Shown here one piece after another: positions 45,390 through 53,417 of a DNA stretch of 64,000 nt. The stretch is from contig JAUNSJ010000008.1 of the NCBI GenBank assembly GCA_030539295.1, positions 62,001 to 126,000 on the forward strand. The letters run 5' to 3'. Under the pieces are notes generated by a model. That model was not told where the DNA came from, searched no databases, and was given only the letters and a program-made list of their open reading frames with translations. The DNA comes from Planctomycetia bacterium. GTDB lineage: Bacteria > Planctomycetota > Planctomycetia > Pirellulales > Thermoguttaceae. Made by a program: the position numbers and the translations under genes. Position 1 is the first letter of the stretch. Each line of letters starts with the position of its first letter.

Positions 45390-45947
45390 GCGGTTTGACC
45401 CTTTTCGTTGTAAAAAAGGCGGTTTTTCGGGTTGTGATTTGTTGTCTGCTTCGACTCCGGAATACGTTTCGGGGCCGCGGCAGGCGCCTCCCCAATCCGT
45501 GGGGAGAACGGGACAATTTTGGCTCGGGACAACTTCCAGTTCCCCCTGAACCTTTTACTATAAATTTAATTCGATTTCCCAAAACTTCAAGTAATTTTAT
45601 GATATTTATTCAGATTCTTTTAAAAACTTTCCTTTTCTGTCCACAGAAATCCTACAATCCCTACAATTCCACCCCTCAACTCGGGACTCGCCATGCTTTC
45701 TTGCCAGGATACGTATCTTGGCACCAAGACGTCCTGAAGACTGGGACCAAGGTCCATGATTTTCTCTCGCTGGCGGGGCGGCCGGTAATCTTTTCACCGT
45801 AATTTCACGCGGGTTGCCCACTTCCGACTTATTCTTTTGCGACGTCCGGCCGATTTTTCCTTCTGACGAGGGAGTTACCTTTTGCGACCGTGGTACGAAC
45901 GAGGTACTCCTTTCACAACACAAGAGCCAAACGGAAACAGGTTACTT
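45390..45947. other. Intergenic region, no gene recognised
   Basis: 558 bp between divergent genes. AT-rich at 45550-45660; contains two near copies of CTACAATCCCTACAATTCC-like sequence at 45650-45670. Possible frames here lack ribosome sites and protein-like composition. It should hold promoters for both neighbours, but none is clear. Confidence 0.4.
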
Positions 45948-47081
45948 ATGGCAGAAAAAACAGCGAAAAATCAAAGTCCTCAGCCGGAAACGCGACGCAT
46001 CTTCTGTCCGTTCGCCGAAAAGAGTTGTCTGTACACAACTTGCGAACAGACGCCGAAGCCCGCGACGCCGTCGAAGAAAAAAGGGGGCGCGTCCTCTCGC
46101 CTTTTCTTTCTCCTCGTTTTACTCCTCGTTATTCTGGGCCCGCGGGTGCTTCGCGACCGGAATCTCCCCTTCAACGTGGGGCGTTCGAGCCCCGGGCCTG
46201 ACCCGCAGGTGGCTACCGGGACAGACGCCCGGTTACGCATTGCCACGTGGAATCTTGACCCGCTTGACTACAAAAAAGTATCCAATCCGGTAACATGTGA
46301 GCGAATTGCGACGGTTGTCAGCCAGTTTGATCTCATTGCTTTAGGCGGGGTTCGGGCCAGGAATGAGACGGTGGTCGAGACTCTCTTAACCGAATTGCAG
46401 CGTCAGGGGTACGTGTACGAAGTCGGGTCACTTCCGCCGCCGGGACTGACAGTCAGTCACAGTCTGTTTCTCTTTCGTCCGCAGTCGATTGTGATGGACC
46501 CGTCGACGCTGTTTAACGTGATTCTTCCGGACAGGGAAGGCACGCCGCTTTTGTGTGCGTCATTTCGCGCGGCCGCTGCGGAACCGGAGCGTGCCTTTAC
46601 GTTTACGTTGGTTCATTTCGGCTCTTGTTTAAGGAACGAACTGCCTGCCTGGCGTGTCTTGCGTGAGGTATGGGAGCAGGCGGGCGGTCGGGCAGGGCGG
46701 CACGGGAGCGCGGAAGACGACCTCCTTCTGCTCGGATGTTTTGGCGTCTCGCCCTACGAATTTGGCGATTTGATTTCGGTCAATGGCTTGGCCGTGGTGC
46801 ATTACGACGTGAGCACTTCGCTGACCGGCATACCGTGTAACAATCTGATTTTTAATGAGCGAGCCACGACGGAGTACACGGAGCGATTCGGCGTTCTATC
46901 GCCACTGGAATACTTTCGCATGACCCCGCGTGAGGCGAAGGAGCTATCGCTGTGCGAGCCGTTTTGGGTGGAATTCACCGCGTGTGAGACCTCATTTGAT
47001 TCGCATTACGGAGGTCATGCGGTTATATCAAGCGAGCCGCCGACCTGGCCGAACGGGTCTTTTTCCGCCGGTGACGATTGA
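45948..47081 (+). CDS. Membrane-anchored endonuclease/exonuclease/phosphatase-like protein with degenerate active site
   Basis: 377 residues from ATG 45948. One membrane span (RLFFLLVLLLVILGPRVL, about 43-60) is followed by an EEP-fold pattern: RLRIATWNLDP, then FDLIALGGVRARNE, TLVHFGS, LLLLGCFGVSP and DSHYGGHAVIS. In active enzymes these positions read WN, LQEV (metal-binding Glu), H, GDFN and SDHxP. Here the Glu, the GDFN and the SDH are changed, so the protein is probably not a standard nuclease or phosphatase. The last 67 bp overlap the opposite gene at 47015-47353. Confidence 0.7.
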   Translation: MAEKTAKNQSPQPETRRIFCPFAEKSCLYTTCEQTPKPATPSKKKGGASSRLFFLLVLLLVILGPRVLRDRNLPFNVGRSSPGPDPQVATGTDARLRIATWNLDPLDYKKVSNPVTCERIATVVSQFDLIALGGVRARNETVVETLLTELQRQGYVYEVGSLPPPGLTVSHSLFLFRPQSIVMDPSTLFNVILPDREGTPLLCASFRAAAAEPERAFTFTLVHFGSCLRNELPAWRVLREVWEQAGGRAGRHGSAEDDLLLLGCFGVSPYEFGDLISVNGLAVVHYDVSTSLTGIPCNNLIFNERATTEYTERFGVLSPLEYFRMTPREAKELSLCEPFWVEFTACETSFDSHYGGHAVISSEPPTWPNGSFSAGDD

Positions 47082-47353
47082 CCCTGACCCTTGCCGCGGC
47101 CCCGCTGGTCGGATGAATCCGCTTGACCCGGGCGCCAGGAGCCGTCGCCTTCCTTGTCCTGAAACGTCTTTTGTGCCTCGTTTTCCACGGACCCGGCTTC
47201 TGTTGCCGCCTGAGCCCGCTTCTGACTCTCTTTCATTTGAGCCAGTGCCGTTGTTCGCGCGGAAATTTCGGCCGTTTCTGCTCCGGTCCGTTGCGCTACC
47301 GTAGACCCGGCCAGTCCCGCCGCTGCTATGGATGGAAAATTCCCCTGACTCAT
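47015..47353 (-). CDS. Small hydrophilic protein, function unknown
   Basis: 112 residues, no signal peptide, rich in Ala, Gln, Ser and Gly. A strong ribosome site (GGGAGGTTATT) precedes ATG 47353. The composition (SQKRAQAATEAGSVENEAQK, then PGQADSSDQRGRGKGQGQ) and the end GSLDITA look like a small disordered planctomycete protein type, but I cannot name it. It converges with and overlaps the EEP-like gene by 67 bp. Confidence 0.6.
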   Translation of the reverse strand: MSQGNFPSIAAAGLAGSTVAQRTGAETAEISARTTALAQMKESQKRAQAATEAGSVENEAQKTFQDKEGDGSWRPGQADSSDQRGRGKGQGQSSPAEKDPFGQVGGSLDITA

Positions 47354-47386
47354 AATAACCTCCCGGGCGTAAGAAAGCAGATGGAT

Positions 47387-47418
47387 AAAAAAAACACCCC
47401 ATTCGAACGAGTGAGGTG
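47387..47418 (-). terminator. Intrinsic terminator after the small lipoprotein gene
   Basis: On the minus strand CACCTCACTCG pairs with CGAATGGGGTG (stem of 11 with one mismatch and one G-U pair, 2-base loop), followed by eight Ts (47394-47387). It ends the leftward transcript of the gene at 47479-47721. Confidence 0.85.
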
Positions 47419-47478
47419 CTTTTCAGTATTCAAAAACGCATTGCGTCTAATTGACAACTCGAATTGTCTTGTTTAAGC

Positions 47479-47721
47479 TCAGGTTGCGGGGGCTTCTTCA
47501 GCAGCCGGAGCTTCAGCCGGGGCTTCTGCGGGAGCGGCCTCTTCGGCGGGGGCAGCCTCCTCGGCAGCCGGAGCGGCTTCGTCCGTAACAGCGGCTTCTT
47601 CGGTCACGGTTTCGACGACGGAACCAGCGGGCGCGGCGGCACCATTGTCAGCCGGCTTGCAGCCGAGTGCGAAACAGCAAATACCAACAACAACGAGGGT
47701 CAGTGCAACAAACTTTTTCAT
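47479..47721 (-). CDS. Small Ala/Glu/Pro-rich lipoprotein
   Basis: 80 residues. The signal MKKFVALTLVVVGICCFALGC ends in lipobox FALGC. The mature 60 residues are low-complexity repeats of EEAAPAEEAAPAEAPAEAPA, with no folded domain. A ribosome site (AAAAGGTGAAG) precedes the ATG, a promoter lies upstream and a strong terminator downstream, so it is a single-gene unit. It may be an abundant structural or spacer lipoprotein of the envelope. Confidence 0.85.
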   Translation of the reverse strand: MKKFVALTLVVVGICCFALGCKPADNGAAAPAGSVVETVTEEAAVTDEAAPAAEEAAPAEEAAPAEAPAEAPAAEEAPAT

Positions 47722-47844
47722 TCTTCACCTTTTCTTCTTCTACTTTGGGTTACATTACCTGAAACTTCAGGAACAAACGGGGTTACAAGACGACGGAAAG
47801 AACTTGCGAACCTTAGCCAATCGCCCCCCCAATACTTTGTTTTA

Positions 47845-47872
47845 ATCATAGAAAGTTTTTTCTGTAATGCAA
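47845..47872 (-). promoter_or_regulatory. Promoter for the small lipoprotein gene
   Basis: On the minus strand TTGCAT (47872-47867), 16 bp, TATGAT (47850-47845). The leader would be about 115 nt. Confidence 0.5.
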
Positions 47873-48013
47873 GAGCCACAAGACCTTGAATATGAAAATT
47901 TTCGGTTTTTTTTGAGATTTTATCAAGTTTAACCGAAAGAACCCGGAAACTTTTACCGCCATCTGTTAAAATGGGTAATATGTGAGATTTACTGCCCCGC
48001 GGTCAATCCACAC

Positions 48014-48127
48014 TAACAGGCCGCCGCTTAATGGCGATGCTGGGTAAATGGCGGATCCATCACAGACTGGCGGTGCTGGGCTTCCGTTTTCGTTATTGCC
48101 GGTTCCCGACCTGCGAGCAGTCAGGAA
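48014..48127. repeat. Dispersed intergenic repeat cluster 5
   Basis: Contains the end of the double-palindrome unit (AACAGGCCGCC) and a full AATGGCGATG unit (AATGGCGATGCTGGGTAAAT, then GGTGCTGGGCTTCCGTTTTC), ending in the hairpin unit (GTTCCCGACC...GTCAGGAAC). It runs up to the TAG stop of the MlaD-type gene (48130-48128), with no spacer. Confidence 0.9.
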
Positions 48128-50035
48128 CTATTCAACACCTGGAATAACGAGCATCGGGAGGCCGTCGTCGACGAAGTTCGTTTCCGGACGCGGAAGCGGA
48201 CTCGGCGTGACCGGGCGCATAACGGACGTAGGGAGTTCCTCCACGTTGCCCTGCGCGTTGGGCAGGGTCTGAATCGGTAACTCACTTGGTGCTGCGACTT
48301 GCGTTGGGCGTGACGTCGGGGCGGCCTTCTGCGTGGCGGGTCGGGACGTGTAGGGCGTCGCGCTGACCGGGGCCATGTCCGTGGCGTAGAGTTCGGAGCC
48401 GTCGTCGCCGACATAATACACGCCGCCGGCCACGATTTCTTCCGCGACTTGAGAGGCATGCCCTTGGCTCCGCGATTTCAGGAGTCCGCCCATGGGGCTT
48501 TTAAGGGAAAACTTCATGCGACCGCTCTGCTCCTGGTTCGCAGCCAGGCCCATCGGCACGGCACTACTTTCGGTGAGGACCGGCCTGGCCGACATGGGAG
48601 TAACGGCGTCGGTTCCGTAGAAGGGGGTCCCGTAATAATTTGTTGTGTCGATTTGCGGTTCTTTCCCCTTGTGGAACAGACTGCATTTCAGACCGCTAGC
48701 CCCGGCAAACCCGGATCGCAGTGAGGCGGCCGACTTATACCGATCGCTTTCGAGTGAACTGCCGTAGAGTGCCTCGTAAGAATCGGGATTCCGGTCGCGG
48801 TATCCTGTGGGCCGATAGAGCGAGCTGGACAACCCGCCGGTTGGCGACCCGGTCTGGAAATTAAACGCGTAGCCGTCACTTCCGGTAGGCGTATAGCCTT
48901 TATGGGTGGCGCCGCCCCAGAGGAGGGAACTCGGTTTGTGCGCTATCTTGTTCGTAAAGACTTCCGCGTTATCGACGACCGGCTTGAGTTTCAGTGAAAT
49001 CTCTTCGGCGTTACTGATAATACCGCGTAGCGAAGCGCCCACTTCTTCGTCGGTCAGCATACCCAGCGGCGTACTGTGGTCGTTCATGGACGTTTTGAGT
49101 TCTTCGGCCAGAGAGGCAATATTAGCGACCATTTCACGAATGTCGCGTGAACTTTCGGTCAGCGAGCCGAGGAAATCCGGTCCCTGTTCCGCCAGGGCCG
49201 TGGTGAACTGACTGACGTTGTCCAGGTTCTTGTCGAACTGGTCGAACGTATGATGCGACCGGTCGATTGCGGCACGAAAATCTTCAGTAAGTGTATTCGC
49301 ATTGGTCATGAGTCCGTCGACCTTTTCCAGAATCGTTGGAATTTGCGACGCTCCTTTGCGGATATTTTCACGCAGTTCGCTGTCCGCGAGCAGGGTATCC
49401 ATATTGGTTGTCATGCTCTTGATGGAGACGAGTGTATCGTTCAGTTCGGTGAAAATATTTTGCAAACGAATTTTCTTTTCGTTCAGTTCGTCGGGCGTGC
49501 CAAGGAAGTTGTTCAGGTTCTCCATGAAGAGGGTCAATCCGGACGCGGCGTCCGTAACTTTCTGGAGGGCTTTTGCCAGGTCGCCTTCGATATTACTGAC
49601 CGTCGACTGCAAGTCACCGCCGGCCGCTCCGTAGATTTTTTCGCCTGCCTGTAATTCGACAACTTCCCCTGTATAGCCAGTGTTCTTGACGAATTCGACG
49701 GCGGCGTCGCCGATGAGATTGCGACTTATGCGTGCGTATTCATTGGAGAATATTTTCACGCCTGGATTCAACTTGAAGTCGACCAGCACTTCACTCTTGC
49801 TCCCATCGTCGACGAGTTCCCGTTTGTACACGCGTCCGATCTCAACACCACTTTTAATGACTTGGGAATTATTCGTGATACCATTGGCTTTTTCGAAGAC
49901 GATGGTCATGCGCTGGCCACTGCCGCGAAAGACGAGTCCTCGCTCCGGGCCAAAGAGAATCGTCATAATCGCGACGGCACCGAAAATGACCAGGACGGTC
50001 ATACCGATTAAAAACTCCATTCTGCGATTTGCCAT
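48128..50035 (-). CDS. mlaD: MlaD-type (MCE domain) lipid transport protein with long C-terminal tail
   Basis: 635 residues; E. coli MlaD has 183. One N-terminal membrane span (about 7-27) and an MCE domain at 36-118 (MTIVFEKANGITNNSQVIKSGVEIGRVYKREL; FSNEYARISRNLIGDAAVEFV). A helical region of about 150-370 (repeated Leu/Asn/Thr stretches) resembles the tunnel-forming helices of longer MCE proteins. The last 250 residues are Ser/Pro-rich and probably unfolded. It should form the periplasmic ring of a phospholipid transporter. It follows mlaF by 10 bp. Confidence 0.9.
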   Translation of the reverse strand: MANRRMEFLIGMTVLVIFGAVAIMTILFGPERGLVFRGSGQRMTIVFEKANGITNNSQVIKSGVEIGRVYKRELVDDGSKSEVLVDFKLNPGVKIFSNEYARISRNLIGDAAVEFVKNTGYTGEVVELQAGEKIYGAAGGDLQSTVSNIEGDLAKALQKVTDAASGLTLFMENLNNFLGTPDELNEKKIRLQNIFTELNDTLVSIKSMTTNMDTLLADSELRENIRKGASQIPTILEKVDGLMTNANTLTEDFRAAIDRSHHTFDQFDKNLDNVSQFTTALAEQGPDFLGSLTESSRDIREMVANIASLAEELKTSMNDHSTPLGMLTDEEVGASLRGIISNAEEISLKLKPVVDNAEVFTNKIAHKPSSLLWGGATHKGYTPTGSDGYAFNFQTGSPTGGLSSSLYRPTGYRDRNPDSYEALYGSSLESDRYKSAASLRSGFAGASGLKCSLFHKGKEPQIDTTNYYGTPFYGTDAVTPMSARPVLTESSAVPMGLAANQEQSGRMKFSLKSPMGGLLKSRSQGHASQVAEEIVAGGVYYVGDDGSELYATDMAPVSATPYTSRPATQKAAPTSRPTQVAAPSELPIQTLPNAQGNVEELPTSVMRPVTPSPLPRPETNFVDDGLPMLVIPGVE

Positions 50036-50045
50036 AATCTGTTCC

Positions 50046-50957
50046 TCAATTCATATTTTTGTGATGCTGCGCCATTTCCATAACCCGGTCACCTGCGTAA
50101 CCGAGCACGAACTGTCGCACACGTTTGTCAGGGCATGTTTCCACGGCGTCCGGCGGACCATCGTAAATGATTTGCGGAGCGTCTGCCGCCAGGCGACTGG
50201 TCGGATACATCATAACAATGCGGTCGGCCACCTTCTTGGCACTCTTCATGTCGTGCGTGACGAGTATGCCTGTCACATGATGATTGTCGCGGGCACCGAT
50301 AATCAATTCATTGATGACGTCGCTCATAATGGGGTCCAGCCCGGTCGTGGGCTCGTCGTAGAGCATAAGCTCCGGCTCCATAACCAGTGCCCGTGCAAAG
50401 CCGACCCGCTTACGCATACCGCCTGAAAGTTCCGCGGGCATGCGATTGATTATACCGGGACTCAGCCCGACCTCTTCGAGTAAATGACAAATACGGTCCC
50501 GTATTTCCGCCTTGGTCAGTTGCGTTTGACGCTGACGTATTGGGAACGAAATATTTTCGCCGACTGTCATACTGTCAAAGAGCGCCGCCTGTTGAAAGAC
50601 GAACCCATACTGTAAACGTGTTTTTGTAAGGTCACGCATGGAAAGCCGTGCCAGGTCTTTACCGCCGAACCAGACGCGTCCGCTGGTCGGCCAGATCAGG
50701 CCAATGAGCGTCTTAAGCAGGACGGTCTTGCCGCAACCGCTCTCCCCGATGACCGCCACGGTTTCGCCGCGTCGCACTTTGAGATTAATGTCCCGAAGCA
50801 CATTAGCCGAGCCGAACTGGACCGAAACGTCCTCCATCTCCAGTAGCGAGCGGCGTCGACGCACCACCTGCTGCCGCCCGTCCTCGGTCGTTACGACCTG
50901 ACCTTCGACCGGTTCGCCGGGGTCCGTCGTGATTAATTTCGTTTCGTTTTCCGTCAT
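50046..50957 (-). CDS. mlaF: Mla-type ABC transporter ATPase
   Basis: 303 residues. Walker A is GESGCGKT, the Q-loop is GFVFQQAALFDSMTVGENISFP, the signature is ELSGGMRKRVGFARAL, and Walker B is LMLYDEPTTGLDP. A short N-terminal extension (about 30 residues) precedes the ATPase domain. The order permease-ATPase-MCE and the GTGLDP-type Mla signature fit lipid transport. Two bases separate it from mlaE. Confidence 0.94.
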   Translation of the reverse strand: MTENETKLITTDPGEPVEGQVVTTEDGRQQVVRRRRSLLEMEDVSVQFGSANVLRDINLKVRRGETVAVIGESGCGKTVLLKTLIGLIWPTSGRVWFGGKDLARLSMRDLTKTRLQYGFVFQQAALFDSMTVGENISFPIRQRQTQLTKAEIRDRICHLLEEVGLSPGIINRMPAELSGGMRKRVGFARALVMEPELMLYDEPTTGLDPIMSDVINELIIGARDNHHVTGILVTHDMKSAKKVADRIVMMYPTSRLAADAPQIIYDGPPDAVETCPDKRVRQFVLGYAGDRVMEMAQHHKNMN

Positions 50958-50959
50958 GG

Positions 50960-51823
50960 TCAGACAACGCCTCCCGGTCCGCCGAAGAAAAGGTGCTGAA
51001 AATTATCCAGCGCAATTCCCAACAGGAGGTCCAGTAAGAGGATCATAACGAAGGAGATAACGAACGAGCGAGTCGCCGCCTTACCGACACCTTCGGCACC
51101 AGCCCCGCAATTGAACCCCTGATGACAGCAGATCAACGCAATGGCCCCGCCGAAAAATATACTCTTAAACATACCCGCGAAGACTTCGTACAGGCCGACC
51201 GCATGCCGCGAATACTCCCAGTAGAAACTCCAGTCGATTCCCAGCACATGGATGGAAAAGAAGGCTCCGCCCAAAATCCCCATAATATCGGCCATAACGG
51301 TCAGGCCCGGAATAAGGATCAGACAGGCAAGGAACCGCGGCACAACGAGATAGTGGATCGGGTTGGTGCCCATACTCGTAATCGCGTCGATCTGCTCGGT
51401 GACCCGCATCGTCCCCAGTTCGGCCGCTATGGAGGACCCGACGCGGCCGGCCAGCATGGTCGCCGCCAGAACCGGACCCAGCTCCTTGACCAGCGACAAA
51501 TTGATGGCCGCACCCAGTCGCGTTTCCAGACCCACCAGCTTAAACTGCGGAAACGACTGCACCGCCAGGACCATGCCGATAAAGACCCCGGTCAGCATAA
51601 TAACCGGCAGACTCAAGACCCCTATATTATAAAAGGAGGTCGTAAGTGTCTCACGCTTCGGACCTTTCGTAAAGAGCCAGAAGAGCGTCGCAAAGGAAAA
51701 CAGGGACAGATCGCCTGCCGCCGTGATACGACTGGAGATTGCCTCTCCAATATCGCATATCCGGTTGACGAATCGTTCCCGAAACGTCAAGTCATGTATC
51801 TTCCATTTGTTATCTTCGGTCAT
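50960..51823 (-). CDS. mlaE: MlaE-type ABC transporter permease
   Basis: 287 residues from ATG 51823, with about five membrane spans. Family motifs: GVFIGMVLAVQ, LVKELGPVLAATMLAGRVGSSIAAELGTM, TEQIDAITSMGTNPIHYLVVPR and GGAIALICCHQGFNCGAGAEGVGKAATRSFV. I preferred 51823 over an in-frame ATG at 51901 because a promoter (51890-51861) lies between them. First gene of the mlaE-mlaF-mlaD operon, probably maintaining outer-membrane lipid asymmetry. Confidence 0.93.
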   Translation of the reverse strand: MTEDNKWKIHDLTFRERFVNRICDIGEAISSRITAAGDLSLFSFATLFWLFTKGPKRETLTTSFYNIGVLSLPVIMLTGVFIGMVLAVQSFPQFKLVGLETRLGAAINLSLVKELGPVLAATMLAGRVGSSIAAELGTMRVTEQIDAITSMGTNPIHYLVVPRFLACLILIPGLTVMADIMGILGGAFFSIHVLGIDWSFYWEYSRHAVGLYEVFAGMFKSIFFGGAIALICCHQGFNCGAGAEGVGKAATRSFVISFVMILLLDLLLGIALDNFQHLFFGGPGGVV

Positions 51824-51860
51824 GATCTCACACGGCGAGGCGTGGCTCTGTCTTCTTTGT

Positions 51861-51890
51861 ATTTTAACTATCTTTTGTGGTTTCTGTAAA
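51861..51890 (-). promoter_or_regulatory. Promoter candidate for the mla operon
   Basis: On the minus strand TTTACA (51890-51885), 18 bp, TAAAAT (51866-51861). Expected start near 51854, about 30 bp before the mlaE ATG at 51823. Confidence 0.45.
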
Positions 51891-51901
51891 TTGAGACTCA
51901 T

Positions 51902-52307
51902 TCCACTTTTCTGATGGAGAGTCCCCCTAAAAGGTTATCGACCCGGAATGATCGTTACTTTAAGAATAATCCGTAAAACCGCATTATTTCTCTTGTTTTG
52001 TCTATTTTAACATTCTCAAACCTGCCCCGCCGCGTCAGACGGTCCTTCCCGGGAAAATTTTGGCCTTTTTTCACCATTTTTATTAAGAAAGTCCTTTTCT
52101 ACCGTTAGGGGGCTCTTGTAATAGGGATAAAAGGGAGTATTTTTTTATTTTTAGAAGATTTTCCTGCCGTTCCTGTAAGGAGTGGCCGCGGTTTGCATAC
52201 AAGTCAGAGTATGTAGCTGTCCCCCTTCGGCGTTTTCAGGTTGGCCGAAGCGGAATTTTGGGAATTTACCAACCTTTCCTTGAACCTCCGAACTGGATTG
52301 GAACCTC
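51902..52307. other. Intergenic region between mla and RND operons, no gene recognised
   Basis: 406 bp, AT-rich to about 52160, then GC-rich. CTTCGGC (52225-52231) can pair with GCCGAAG (52244-52250) just before the RND operon. Nothing else is supported. Confidence 0.4.
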
Positions 52308-53417
52308 ATGTCCCGTATTTGTCTGATGTTGGCTGTTGTGTTTTTGACGGTAACCTCGTTCGCCGTGGCCCAGATGCCCACCGGCCCCAAGGAATTGCCG
52401 CGGGTCTCTGTGGAAACAGTGCAAGACCGGGCGTCCGTTACCACGAAAAAATATGTCGGCTCGGTCGACCCGATTGAGAAGGTCGTTTCTCTGGCTCGAA
52501 TCTCCGGTGATATTCTGGAAGTGGCCTTTAAAGAGGGTGACATTGTAGAGCAGGGGCAACTCCTGTTCGTTATTGACGATATTCGCTATCAGGCGGCGGT
52601 CAAATCGGCCGAAGCGGAAATCAAGAAGACCAAGGCGAAAATCGAATACGCCATGAATACGTACAACCGTAACCTGGAGCTCTACGAAACGAAAGCGGTC
52701 TCCAAGGACGAGGTGGAGAATACGAAGAGCGTCTTGAGTGGTCTTGAGGCCGAACTTCAGGCGAATGAAGCGGCTCTTGCCCTGGCCCAGGACGATTTGG
52801 CACACACCCGCATCTTCTCTATGATTACCGGTCGCTCCGGTCGTATAACGTACACCAAGGGGAACTACATAACGCCGCAAAGTGGCGATCTGGTCACCGT
52901 GGTTCAGGTCAGTCCGATTTACGTCCGGTTCTCCATGAGCGAGAAGGACCTTTTTTCTCTCTTTTCCTGTCAGGAAGAACTGTGTGAGAAGGCCAAGATA
53001 AAGATTATGCTTTCCGGCGATGTGCTCTACGAAGAAGAGGGGCAAATAACCTTTATTGACAACGAAATCAAGACGACGACCGACTCGGTCCGGTTGTGGG
53101 CGACGTTCCCCAACGCGAAGCACCGCCTTCAGCCGGGAGGCGCCGTTACGGTCTATCTGTCTCGGGAAGATACGGAGAAGAAGCCGGCAGTTCGCCTTAG
53201 CGCGGTCATGTTCGATAATACAGGGCACTACGTCTATATCGTGAACGAGAAGAATATAGTCGTAAAGCGGGAAGTGTCGCTCGGTTCCAGTGACGGCACG
53301 TTCCGGACACTCCTCTCCGGCGTTAAGGCAGGCGAGGTGGTAATCGTCGACGGCACGCATAAAGTCATGCCCGGCGATGAAGTCGTCCCGGTGGAACGGG
53401 AAGGGGCCGCCCAATGA
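52308..53417 (+). CDS. RND efflux periplasmic adaptor (membrane fusion protein)
   Basis: 369 residues. Signal peptide [21 protein letters not shown]. The biotinyl-lipoyl-like halves are [26 protein letters not shown] and [31 protein letters not shown], with a helical hairpin between them ([20 protein letters not shown]). It links the pump to an outer-membrane channel. It overlaps the pump gene by 4 bp. No TolC-type gene is in the window. Confidence 0.94.
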   Translation: MSRICLMLAVVFLTVTSFAVAQMPTGPKELPRVSVETVQDRASVTTKKYVGSVDPIEKVVSLARISGDILEVAFKEGDIVEQGQLLFVIDDIRYQAAVKSAEAEIKKTKAKIEYAMNTYNRNLELYETKAVSKDEVENTKSVLSGLEAELQANEAALALAQDDLAHTRIFSMITGRSGRITYTKGNYITPQSGDLVTVVQVSPIYVRFSMSEKDLFSLFSCQEELCEKAKIKIMLSGDVLYEEEGQITFIDNEIKTTTDSVRLWATFPNAKHRLQPGGAVTVYLSREDTEKKPAVRLSAVMFDNTGHYVYIVNEKNIVVKREVSLGSSDGTFRTLLSGVKAGEVVIVDGTHKVMPGDEVVPVEREGAAQ

